DNA of 5,474 nucleotides, taken from positions 1-5,474 of the forward strand of contig JAKAOC010000197.1 of NCBI GenBank assembly GCA_021823385.1, written 5' to 3'. Position 1 is the stretch's first letter, and each line of letters starts with the position of its first letter. The DNA is from Actinomycetes bacterium. GTDB lineage: Bacteria > Actinomycetota > Acidimicrobiia > Acidimicrobiales > Acidimicrobiaceae. Of this stretch, positions 1 through 5,474 are shown one piece after another. The notes under the pieces are model-generated. The model was not told where the DNA came from and did not search any database. It worked only from the letters and a program-made list of their open reading frames with translations. A program made the position numbers and the translations under genes.

Positions 1-187
1 GGCAAGACGTGAAGCTCAAGGCCGGACCATGCCGGATTCGTCCTCCGTCGGCCCTGGCCGGCGCGCGTCGAATTCACGCTCGTGCCCTTCAACTCTTTCC
101 GCTCGCCGGTTCCGCAAGAATGGAGATACTCTCGCGCTCCTCCTGAGCTGCATACTTTCTGACTATCCGGCAGAGATCCGCCCTGGC
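1..187. other. Upstream region without a recognisable gene
   Basis: I find no convincing gene here. One + strand frame is open from the window edge (position 2) to a TAG at 203-205, but its translation is rich in Arg, Ser and Pro and resembles no family I know. The other two + strand frames close at 10-12 and 144-146. On the - strand the only ATG-started frame of any length (from 153 leftwards) is about 45 codons, arginine-rich and unrecognised. The stretch is most likely an intergenic spacer or the untranslated end of an upstream gene. No strong terminator hairpin with a T-run was seen. Confidence 0.5.
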
Positions 188-217
188 ATGACACGTAGCA
201 CGTAGAAACCTTATAAA
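188..217 (+). promoter_or_regulatory. Candidate sigma70-type promoter of the sulfate-reduction operon
   Basis: ATGACA at 188-193 matches five of six bases of the -35 consensus TTGACA. TATAAA at 212-217 matches five of six bases of the -10 consensus TATAAT. They are 18 bases apart, within the usual range. The -10 lies in an AT-rich patch (about 206-242) that stands out in this GC-rich window and sits just upstream of the first gene. Transcription would begin near 224, giving a leader of roughly 35 bases. This is a match by eye; if the host's main sigma factor has another consensus, the call would fail. Confidence 0.5.
192..205 (+). repeat. Tandem direct repeat CACGTAG x2 in the promoter spacer
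   Basis: The heptamer CACGTAG occurs twice back to back, at 192-198 and 199-205. It overlaps the end of the proposed -35 box and fills most of the spacer before the -10. Short tandem sites in this position are typical of places where a regulator binds, so it could be an operator for sulfur control. No known sulfur-regulator consensus (CysB, CymR, SsuR and similar) is recognised, and chance cannot be excluded for a repeat this short. Confidence 0.35.
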
Positions 218-245
218 GTCGATCAAATTAGTCAGCTTTTAGACC

Positions 246-249
246 GGAG
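246..249 (+). promoter_or_regulatory. Ribosome binding site of the sulfite reductase gene
   Basis: GGAG lies 8 bases upstream of the GTG at 258. An in-frame TAG at 240-242 rules out any start further upstream. Together these fix the GTG as the most likely start; the next in-frame ATG (321) has no comparable site. Confidence 0.6.
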
Positions 250-257
250 CGTGGCCC

Positions 258-1985
258 GTGAGCGAAGAATCGACCACCAGGAGCGAGATCGAGCAGCTAA
301 AGGAGTCCTCCGGGCTTCTGATGGGCGGGTTGCGGGAAGAGATGAGCAGCAACCGGGACGAGGTCGGCTCGGAAAGCAAGCAGCTCCTCAAGTTCCATGG
401 AGTCTACGCCCAGGACAATCGTGACACGCGTTCTGCCCGCAAGCGCGCCGGTGAGCCCTTGGAGCACATCTACATGCTCCGGGTCGCGATCCCCGGCGGC
501 CGGCTGAGCGCCAGGCAATACCTGAGCCTGGACTCGCTGGCGAGGCGAATTGGGACCCACTCCCTTCGGCTGACGACACGCCAGGGGATCCAATTGCACT
601 TCGTGTCCAAGAACCAGCTGCCCGAGATGATCAGCGCCGTAAACGAGTGCCTTCTCACCACCTGGGGCGGCTGCGGTGACGTGGTAAGAAATGTGGTTGC
701 CTGCGTCGGGATAGACCCCGCGACCACGGCACTGGGCGTGGACCGCCTTGCCGCCGACCTGTCACGCCGGTATAAGGCGCCTGCCGATTCATATATCCAG
801 CTCTGGATCGACGGAACCAGAGTGCCGAACGAGATCCTCGGAGCACCTCCCCTCGACGAATCGATCTATGGCCAGGCGATGCTCCCTCGCAAGTTCAAGA
901 TCGGCATCGCGACCTCCATCGACAACTGTGTGGATGTGCTCGCAAACGATCTGGGCCTCGTGATCGACGCCCAGTCCCCTTCCCGCGTGCGTCTTTACGT
1001 CGGAGGCGGCATGGGCAGGAGCCACAGCGATGCGACAACCTTTGCGCGGGTTGCGGACCTGCTGGGAGAAGTGGACCGGGGCGACCTGCTCGCAATCTGC
1101 GACAGCGTCATAGCGCTACAGCGCGACGAGGGAGACCGGGCGGACCGCTCGCACGCGCGTCTGAAATACCTGGTCGCCGACTGGGGAATCGAACGAATCC
1201 GCTCCGAGGTCGAGCGCAGAGCCGGGGTCGGGATCCGCCCAGGGGTGCGCGACACCTTCTCCCTGACCCAAGACCATCTGTGCCACGTGGAACAGGCCAA
1301 TGGGCATTTCGGATTCGGGATCAAGCTCCCTTCCGGGCGCATCGCCAACACTCCCGGCTCCCCCATGCTTGACCGTTTGAGAGACTTCGTCGGCGACTTC
1401 GGACCGTCATTGGCGGTCACCGCCCGGGGGGACCTGCTGCTTTATGACCTTGCCCCCGAAATTGCGCCACAGGTCGCAGAGCGAATATCCTTGGCGGATC
1501 TGCCAGTCGACTCCCACCTCAGGCCACTCGACAGAGAGTCCTTCGCCTGTGTTTCCCTACCCACCTGCGGGCTTGCGCTGGCCGAGTCAGAGCGGTATCT
1601 GCCCGAGCTCCTCGCGGACCTCGGCGCCTGCCTTTCCCGCCTTGGCGTGCCCGATCTGCCCCTCGAGGTCCGAGTGACGGGCTGCCCGAACGGTTGCGCG
1701 AGGCCATATCTGGGAGAGATCGGCCTCGTAGGGAGGTCGAAGCGCTCGTACGACATCCACCTCGGAGATACTTCGAACGGCCGGCGGTTGAACGAACTCT
1801 TCGCCCAGGATGTGGACAGGGACGATATCGTGCCGTGCTTGGCGGCCCTGATCTCCCTCTATCTCGACCAGCGGCTCGGTGGAGAGCGCTTCGGCGCCTT
1901 CGCCACCCGGGTGGGCTTAAGCGGGCGCGACGACCTGAAGCCGGCCCGGCGGCGTCGGGCACGCACCCTCGCGGTAGCGCAATGA
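258..1985 (+). CDS. cysI: Assimilatory sulfite reductase, siroheme/[4Fe-4S] hemoprotein
   Basis: This enzyme performs the six-electron reduction of sulfite to sulfide in the cytoplasm. The 575 residues match the roughly 570 of E. coli CysI. Seen directly: the N-terminal FHGVYAQDNRD segment (47-56 region), the MLRVAIPGG segment with Arg75, GDVVRN with Arg144, and LPRKFK with Lys212 and Lys214. These align with E. coli Arg83, Arg153, Lys215 and Lys217, which hold the sulfite anion. The cofactor cysteines follow the family pattern C-X5-C (431, 437) and C-X3-C (476, 480). The two-fold repeated sulfite/nitrite reductase architecture appears complete. The conserved anion pocket favours sulfite over nitrite reduction. 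No flavoprotein CysJ is present, so the donor may be ferredoxin or an unlinked CysJ. It opens the operon, has a GTG start, and its TGA overlaps the next ATG. The C-terminal tail is arginine-rich (563-569). Confidence 0.95.
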   Translation: MSEESTTRSEIEQLKESSGLLMGGLREEMSSNRDEVGSESKQLLKFHGVYAQDNRDTRSARKRAGEPLEHIYMLRVAIPGGRLSARQYLSLDSLARRIGTHSLRLTTRQGIQLHFVSKNQLPEMISAVNECLLTTWGGCGDVVRNVVACVGIDPATTALGVDRLAADLSRRYKAPADSYIQLWIDGTRVPNEILGAPPLDESIYGQAMLPRKFKIGIATSIDNCVDVLANDLGLVIDAQSPSRVRLYVGGGMGRSHSDATTFARVADLLGEVDRGDLLAICDSVIALQRDEGDRADRSHARLKYLVADWGIERIRSEVERRAGVGIRPGVRDTFSLTQDHLCHVEQANGHFGFGIKLPSGRIANTPGSPMLDRLRDFVGDFGPSLAVTARGDLLLYDLAPEIAPQVAERISLADLPVDSHLRPLDRESFACVSLPTCGLALAESERYLPELLADLGACLSRLGVPDLPLEVRVTGCPNGCARPYLGEIGLVGRSKRSYDIHLGDTSNGRRLNELFAQDVDRDDIVPCLAALISLYLDQRLGGERFGAFATRVGLSGRDDLKPARRRRARTLAVAQ

Positions 1986-2626
1986 TCGTCTCGCTGCTGC
2001 TAGAGGGCCGCAGGGTTGCCATCGTCGGCACGGGCCCGGAACGGCACCGGCGCATCGTCGCTGCCGCCAGTGAAGGCGCGGAGGTATTCGCCTTTGGGCC
2101 GGCGCACTGCATCGAGTGTGAGTCGCATCTCGCCGGCGGTCACCGCGGACTGCCCTCCGGCACAGATCTCGCCGAGGCTCGGCTGGTCATCGCCGTCGAC
2201 AGGGATAGGGACACCAACAGTCTCCTGGCCGCCCACGCGCGCCGGCTCGGCTTCCTGCTGAATACGATCGACGAACCCGAAACCTGCGACTTCTACCATG
2301 TGTCAGTCCGGGAGGCCGACCCCGGATTGCTGATCGCAGTCTCGAGCAGCGGCAGGGCGCCGGCTTTCGCGAGGAGCCTGGCGGACAGACTGCTCTCGAC
2401 CATAAGCGCGGAGGACCGCACGGTCTACGACCGCATGCGGTCCGAGCGCGCCGCCCTGAAAGACCAGGGCCTGCCGACCGCCGGCGTCAACTGGGTCGCG
2501 CGCGAAGCCGCTTTGAGGAGCCTCCTCGGCTCATCGCCAACCCACCCTGCGGCCGATGCCAGAACTTCGGGCCGCGATTTCCACCTCGTGGACTACCTAC
2601 CTGCAAAAGGAGACCCGCACTTATGA
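1982..2626 (+). CDS. sirC: Precorrin-2 dehydrogenase (siroheme synthase N-terminal/Met8-type domain)
   Basis: It oxidises precorrin-2 to sirohydrochlorin with NAD+; some relatives also insert iron to give siroheme, the cofactor of the sulfite reductase encoded just upstream. The 214-residue protein starts with a dinucleotide-binding fold (VAIVGTGPE, 12-20). It then has the family signature LLNTIDEPETCDFYH (92-106), in which Asp97 aligns with the catalytic aspartate of CysG/Met8, and SSSGRAPAFAR (121-131), the counterpart of the usual STgGkSPxlAR motif. It lacks the uroporphyrinogen methyltransferase domain of full CysG, so that step must be encoded elsewhere. The start is the ATG at 1982, overlapping the previous stop as ATGA. 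No good ribosome binding site precedes it, so translation probably depends on re-initiation. The same frame is open further upstream to 1694, but that part is the sulfite reductase gene read in another frame. An HCxxCxxH cluster (42-49) is unusual. Whether it also chelates iron is unknown. Confidence 0.88.
   Translation: MIVSLLLEGRRVAIVGTGPERHRRIVAAASEGAEVFAFGPAHCIECESHLAGGHRGLPSGTDLAEARLVIAVDRDRDTNSLLAAHARRLGFLLNTIDEPETCDFYHVSVREADPGLLIAVSSSGRAPAFARSLADRLLSTISAEDRTVYDRMRSERAALKDQGLPTAGVNWVAREAALRSLLGSSPTHPAADARTSGRDFHLVDYLPAKGDPHL
2605..2612 (+). promoter_or_regulatory. Ribosome binding site of cysC
   Basis: AAAAGGAG lies inside the end of the siroheme gene, 10 bases before the ATG at 2623. 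It is among the strongest Shine-Dalgarno matches in the operon and, with the ATGA overlap, fixes the cysC start. Confidence 0.7.
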
Positions 2627-3171
2627 ACAATCATGCGCCCGCGCCCCTGATCTGGCTAACCGGCCTTTCCGGGGCAGGCAAGACGACCATCGCCCGTGCC
2701 CTCGGAACCGAATTGGAGGGTCGCGGTGTCCGCCTTGAAATCCTCGACGGTGACGAGATCCGCTCGATCGTCTCCCCCGACTTGGGCTTCTCACGAGCCG
2801 ACCGCGACCTGCAGGTGCGCCGCATCGGCTATATCGCGCAACTGCTCACCAGGAACGGTGTCGCCGTCGCGGTATCGGCTATCAGCCCGTACCGGGATTC
2901 ACGTGCCGAAGCGCTCTCGCTTTCGGACCGCAGCTTCGAGATCTTCGTAAAAGCGCCACTCGAGGTTCTTTGCGACCGGGACACCAAGGGCCTTTACGCG
3001 AAAGCCGCAAAAGGTGAAATCAGCGGCCTGACCGGCGTTGACGACCCGTATGAGGCGCCTGATTCGCCGGATCTTGTCCTGGACACCTCCGAGCTGGATG
3101 TCGAGGAGTGCCTGGCGCGGATCTTCGATCTCCTCGAATTGGCTGGAGGCCAAGATGAACGCACTGCTTGA
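2623..3171 (+). CDS. cysC: Adenylylsulfate (APS) kinase
   Basis: It phosphorylates APS at the 3' position with ATP to make PAPS. The 182-residue length is normal for a stand-alone bacterial CysC. Visible motifs in order: P-loop GLSGAGKTT (14-22); LDGDEIR (41-47); DRDLQVRRIGYIAQLL (60-75); the substrate-loop motif SPYRDSR (88-94); and DTKGLYAKA followed by LTGVDDPYEAP (120-146). All core family motifs are intact, so the protein should be active. Small deviations are Gln64 where many homologues have Asn before the paired arginines, and Leu136 where FTG is usual. It overlaps the siroheme gene by 4 bases and cysH by 17. Its presence beside an iron-sulfur CysH is notable, because reductases of that type often use APS directly. 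It may supply PAPS to a dual-specificity reductase or to sulfotransferases. Confidence 0.95.
   Translation: MNNHAPAPLIWLTGLSGAGKTTIARALGTELEGRGVRLEILDGDEIRSIVSPDLGFSRADRDLQVRRIGYIAQLLTRNGVAVAVSAISPYRDSRAEALSLSDRSFEIFVKAPLEVLCDRDTKGLYAKAAKGEISGLTGVDDPYEAPDSPDLVLDTSELDVEECLARIFDLLELAGGQDERTA
3145..3149 (+). promoter_or_regulatory. Ribosome binding site of cysH
   Basis: GGAGG lies within the end of cysC, 5 bases before the ATG at 3155. It selects this ATG over the longer open frame starting at 3038, whose first 39 codons only re-read cysC in another frame. Confidence 0.7.
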
Positions 3172-3814
3172 TGCAACCGGGGCCCGGATCGAGTGGGCGT
3201 TGCAGCGCTACCCTGAACTGGCCATAACGACCGGCCTCAACATCGCGGGCACCGTCCTGGTCGACCTGGCCGTGAAGGCCGGATTCACCGGCGAGGTGCT
3301 ATTCGTGGACACCGGATATCACTTTCCACAGACGCTGGATTTTTGGGCCACCCTGGAGGCCCGATACCCCCAGGCGCGATTCGTAACGTTGGGCGGCGGA
3401 ATTGAGACAGACGCCCTGTATGAGCGCGAGCCGCAGCGCTGTTGTGCCGTGAACAAAGTGGCCCCGCTCTACGACTACCTGGCCCTACGGGGGATTCCAG
3501 CGCTGATAAACGCGCGTACGCGCGATTCCGCCTCGACTCGCGGGAAGTTGCAAGAGGTTGAACACGGGAGCCCGACGCGCGTGAACCCTCTTATCACCTG
3601 GTCCCGGGAGGACCTCGAGTCCTACGGAAAAAACACCGGGCTGCTTGTCCACCCGCTTTACGACGACGGATTCCTCTCGATGGGTTGCTGGCCGTGCACA
3701 AGGGCCGTCAGGCCTGGTGAGGATCTTCGGGCCGGCCGTTTCGAAGGTCAGGCGCGAACCGAATGCGGGATCTGGACCTCTCAGTCCTCCGCCGGCGGCG
3801 GGGTGGCCAAGTAG
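3155..3814 (+). CDS. cysH: Iron-sulfur APS/PAPS reductase (thioredoxin-dependent type)
   Basis: It reduces APS (and perhaps PAPS) to sulfite, normally with electrons from thioredoxin. The 219-residue protein has the PP-loop fold of the CysH family, with LFVDTGYHFPQTLDF at 49-63. It carries the pair of motifs that marks the [4Fe-4S] group: Cys96-Cys97 and Cys178-X2-Cys181 (GCWPCT). Enzymes with this cluster mostly use APS; some, such as Bacillus CysH, accept both substrates. The catalytic cysteine is Cys204 in TECGIW, preceded by the usual RAGRF segment (192-196). Oddities: the family's ECGLH/ECGIH ends here in Trp207; the nucleotide loop reads TTGLNIAG (25-32) rather than a serine-rich loop; and the usual LRRxQS-like segment is ARTRDSASTR (120-129). 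The protein ends 15 residues after the catalytic cysteine with no thioredoxin domain. It overlaps cysC by 17 bases. Family is certain; substrate choice is not. Confidence 0.92.
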   Translation: MNALLDATGARIEWALQRYPELAITTGLNIAGTVLVDLAVKAGFTGEVLFVDTGYHFPQTLDFWATLEARYPQARFVTLGGGIETDALYEREPQRCCAVNKVAPLYDYLALRGIPALINARTRDSASTRGKLQEVEHGSPTRVNPLITWSREDLESYGKNTGLLVHPLYDDGFLSMGCWPCTRAVRPGEDLRAGRFEGQARTECGIWTSQSSAGGGVAK

Positions 3815-3858
3815 GTGCCGAGCCAGCCAATCACGACAGTCGCCGCCAGACACACCAC

Positions 3859-3865
3859 AAGGAAG
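3859..3865 (+). promoter_or_regulatory. Ribosome binding site of sat
   Basis: AAGGAAG sits in the 56-base gap after cysH, with its AAGGA core ending 7 bases before the ATG at 3871. It supports that start over an in-frame ATG at 3763 that lies inside cysH and would add 36 residues with no family similarity. Confidence 0.65.
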
Positions 3866-3870
3866 AAATA

Positions 3871-5070
3871 ATGATCCCCACCTCGCAACACTGGTTCCCC
3901 CCGCCGCACGGTGGGGAGCTGACGCAGTTCGACCTCGTGGCGCCCGACGCGCTCCGGGGAACCGATCTCGAAGTTGAGTGCACACCCCGGGTCCTCGGCG
4001 ACCTGGAAATGATCGGGATCGGGGCGTACTCCCCGCTCGAGGGATTTATGGACCAACTGTCATGGAAGTCCGTTGTCGAGGACATGTCACTGCCCGCGGG
4101 CGAGCTCTGGCCGATACCCATCACCTTGCAGCTGCCAGCCGGCACCCTCTCGCCGGGAGATCGCCGCGTTCGCCTCAAGTCCGCAGGCGTCCACCTTGCA
4201 ACCCTGGAAATCGACGAGGTTTTCGAGGTGGACCTCGAAACCGAGGCGGACCGCGTCTACGGAACCACCTCGAGTTCCCACCCCGGAGTCGCCGCACTTT
4301 TCAGGGAAGGCAGCTGCGCGGTAGCGGGAAGACTCGCCTACCACGCAATGCCGAGGGAATTCCAGGGACCCGAATACGTCACGCCTCGGGATGCAAGGCG
4401 TATCTTCGCCGAACGGGGTTGGCGAAGCGTAGTCGCATTCCAGACACGCAATCCCGTCCACCGGGCTCACGAATACCTGCACAAGGTGGCACTCGAGCTG
4501 ATCGACGGCCTGTTCCTCAACCCTTTGGTAGGAGCCACCAAGGCCGACGACGTTCCCGCCGGGACCAGGATGGCCGCATACCGGACCCTCCTGCAGAACT
4601 ATTACCCGCCATCTCGGGTGCTGCTGGGCGTCTACCCGGCCGCAATGCGCTACGCGGGTCCGCGCGAGGCGGTCCTGCATGCCATTTCCCGGAAGAACTA
4701 CGGTTGCACGCACTTCATCGTCGGACGCGATCATGCCGGCGTGGGAAATTTCTACGACACCTATGCCGCACAGGAGATCTTCGAGACGATCGACCCGAGA
4801 GCGCTTGGTATCCAGATCCTCAAGTTCGAGCACTCGTTCTATTGCATGCGCTGTGAGCAGCTTGCCTCCCGCCGCACCTGCCCGCATGGGAGTGACGATC
4901 ACCTGCACCTTTCGGGAACCGCGGTGAGAGGAATGCTGAAGGACGCGGCCAGGCTGCCACCGCAGTTTTCGCGGCCCGAGGTGGCCGACGTCCTTCGCCA
5001 GGCCTATTCCGAGCTCGACGAAGTCGGCGTCGAAGGCGCGGGTGGAGTGGAGTCGAAAGGTCCGGCGTAG
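3871..5070 (+). CDS. sat: Sulfate adenylyltransferase (ATP sulfurylase), single-chain type
   Basis: It activates sulfate with ATP to form APS and pyrophosphate, the first step of the pathway. The 399 residues match the homo-oligomeric Sat family of Bacillus, many archaea and sulfate reducers, and are unrelated to CysDN. In order: a PUA-like N-terminal domain (about 1-160); the catalytic motif QTRNPVHRAH (191-200) with its two active-site histidines; GRDHAGVG (285-292); a zinc-type cluster with Cys325, Cys328, Cys337 and His339 (CMRC...CPH); and LSGTAVRGML (347-356). There is no C-terminal APS kinase domain, in keeping with the separate cysC. The last 15 or so residues are Gly/Glu-rich and probably disordered. 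It lies 56 bases after cysH with no terminator visible between, so it is probably the last gene of the same operon. Confidence 0.96.
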   Translation: MIPTSQHWFPPPHGGELTQFDLVAPDALRGTDLEVECTPRVLGDLEMIGIGAYSPLEGFMDQLSWKSVVEDMSLPAGELWPIPITLQLPAGTLSPGDRRVRLKSAGVHLATLEIDEVFEVDLETEADRVYGTTSSSHPGVAALFREGSCAVAGRLAYHAMPREFQGPEYVTPRDARRIFAERGWRSVVAFQTRNPVHRAHEYLHKVALELIDGLFLNPLVGATKADDVPAGTRMAAYRTLLQNYYPPSRVLLGVYPAAMRYAGPREAVLHAISRKNYGCTHFIVGRDHAGVGNFYDTYAAQEIFETIDPRALGIQILKFEHSFYCMRCEQLASRRTCPHGSDDHLHLSGTAVRGMLKDAARLPPQFSRPEVADVLRQAYSELDEVGVEGAGGVESKGPA

Positions 5071-5399
5071 GCCTCCCCCCAGGGCCCCGGCCGGCGGGAG
5101 ATCCACGGTCCATCGCATAGCTCTGCGGCCACGGGCCGGAAACGGCGCTATCAGGGCATGTCCGCGCACGAAGCGCCGCGCGAGCGGAGGGCTGCCGGCT
5201 GAAGCCTGCCCAATGGCGAGGAGGCCGGACAGCACCCCGCTCCCGTCCGCGCTTCGCAACCAGGCGGGCTCGAGCGGCAAGCGCAGGTCCGGCATCGTCG
5301 ACGGACGTTGGCGCAGGTGGAGTATGCCTCATCTTGCTCAGCCGCGAGTATGACCGCGCCTGAGCGGCGCGACGCCTTACCCGGCTATTCTCGACCCCG
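5071..5399. other. Non-coding gap between converging genes
   Basis: These 329 GC-rich bases hold no gene I can support. The + strand frame 5042-5353 is mostly Arg, Pro and Gly and resembles nothing known. Long - strand frames that cross this stretch continue as antisense readings of sat. CTCCC (5073-5077) can pair with GGGAG (5096-5100) just after the sat stop, and GTCCG (5287-5291) with CGGAC (5302-5306), but neither is followed by a T-run. The gap probably holds the 3' ends of both converging transcripts. Confidence 0.55.
5355..5371. terminator. GC hairpin between convergent genes, possible terminator
   Basis: CGCGCC (5355-5360) and GGCGCG (5366-5371) form a perfect 6-base-pair stem around a 5-base loop, TGAGC. 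It lies 29 bases beyond the stop of the - strand gene and between the two converging genes, a sensible place for a terminator. There is no T-run on either strand, so it is not a classical intrinsic terminator, and short GC stems are common at this base composition. Confidence 0.25.
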
Positions 5400-5474
5400 C
5401 TAGAGCTCGTATTCCATCTCGAAGCGGTGGGTTCCGTCGGCCTCGACGGTCAGGTGCAGGACTCCGCATATACC
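5400..5474 (-). CDS. C-terminal end of an unrecognised gene (partial)
   Basis: Read on the - strand from the window edge, this gives 24 residues ending EADGTHRFEMEYEL and then a TAG (complement of 5400-5402). The mix of residues (alternating hydrophobic and charged, like the final beta strands of a small domain) and the G/C-rich third codon positions look like real protein. The frame converges on the operon. The fragment is too short to assign to a family; a DGTHRFEMEY-like ending recalls small alpha/beta proteins whose last strand follows an Asp-Gly turn, but this is only an impression. No role in sulfur metabolism can be inferred. Confidence 0.5.
   Translation of the reverse strand, partial: GICGVLHLTVEADGTHRFEMEYEL

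Noticed and set aside
120..146. An 8-residue leader-peptide-like frame (MEILSRSS) upstream of the operon
   Set aside because: It lies upstream of the proposed promoter, has no ribosome binding site and contains no cysteine or methionine run that would suggest sulfur-dependent attenuation.
1519..2112. A 197-codon - strand frame across the junction of the first two genes
   Set aside because: It is Arg-, Ser- and Pro-rich, matches nothing known and overlaps two well-supported genes on the other strand.
3789..3798. Perfect 10-base palindrome CCGCCGGCGG at the end of cysH, considered as a terminator before sat
   Set aside because: It is inside the coding region, has no room for a loop as a self-complementary palindrome and is not followed by a T-run; it fits GC-rich codon use.
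3978..4856. A 292-codon + strand frame inside sat
   Set aside because: It is an alternative frame of sat with very high Arg, Gly and Pro content and no motif; sat in its own frame shows all catalytic motifs.
4087..5295. A 402-codon open frame on the - strand lying antisense to sat
   Set aside because: It lies opposite a certain gene in a GC-rich genome, where such long open frames are common. Its translation has no recognisable domain and its start is in non-coding sequence.
5042..5353. A 103-codon + strand frame running past the end of sat
   Set aside because: The composition is dominated by Arg, Pro, Gly and Ala, no ribosome binding site is convincing, and no family is recognised.

Overview
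The window comes from a high-GC bacterial chromosome and carries one compact operon for assimilatory sulfate reduction, read entirely on the + strand. The phylum cannot be fixed from the sequence alone. The sulfite reductase differs from the enterobacterial form (FHGVYAQDNRD near the start, and a TWGGCGDVVRNVV segment), and the operon uses single-chain Sat rather than CysDN. This suggests a soil-type or environmental lineage outside the Enterobacteria, for example Acidobacteria, Planctomycetes, Verrucomicrobia or high-GC Actinobacteria. That placement is inference.

Layout: positions 1-257 hold no convincing gene. They end in an AT-rich patch with a plausible sigma70-type promoter (188-217) and a tandem CACGTAG repeat lying across its spacer. 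Five genes follow: sulfite reductase hemoprotein (258-1985, GTG start), stand-alone precorrin-2 dehydrogenase for siroheme (1982-2626), APS kinase CysC (2623-3171), iron-sulfur APS/PAPS reductase CysH (3155-3814) and ATP sulfurylase Sat (3871-5070). The first four overlap by 4, 4 and 17 bases and are almost certainly translationally coupled. Sat follows after 56 bases with its own ribosome binding site. Positions 5071-5399 appear non-coding. The last 75 bases hold the C-terminal end of an unrecognised gene on the - strand, converging on the operon.

Together the genes run the pathway in order: Sat makes APS from sulfate and ATP, CysH reduces APS (or PAPS made by CysC) to sulfite, and the sulfite reductase takes sulfite to sulfide. 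The precorrin-2 dehydrogenase helps make the siroheme that the sulfite reductase needs. Not present here are a sulfate transporter, the sulfite reductase electron donor (a flavoprotein CysJ or a ferredoxin), the uroporphyrinogen methyltransferase for siroheme, and a cysteine synthase.

I see no mobile element, CRISPR array, RNA gene or clearly new system. The points worth a second look are within known families: the pairing of an iron-sulfur CysH with an intact APS kinase, unusual residues in CysH, an HCxxCxxH cluster in the siroheme enzyme, and the structure of the promoter region.
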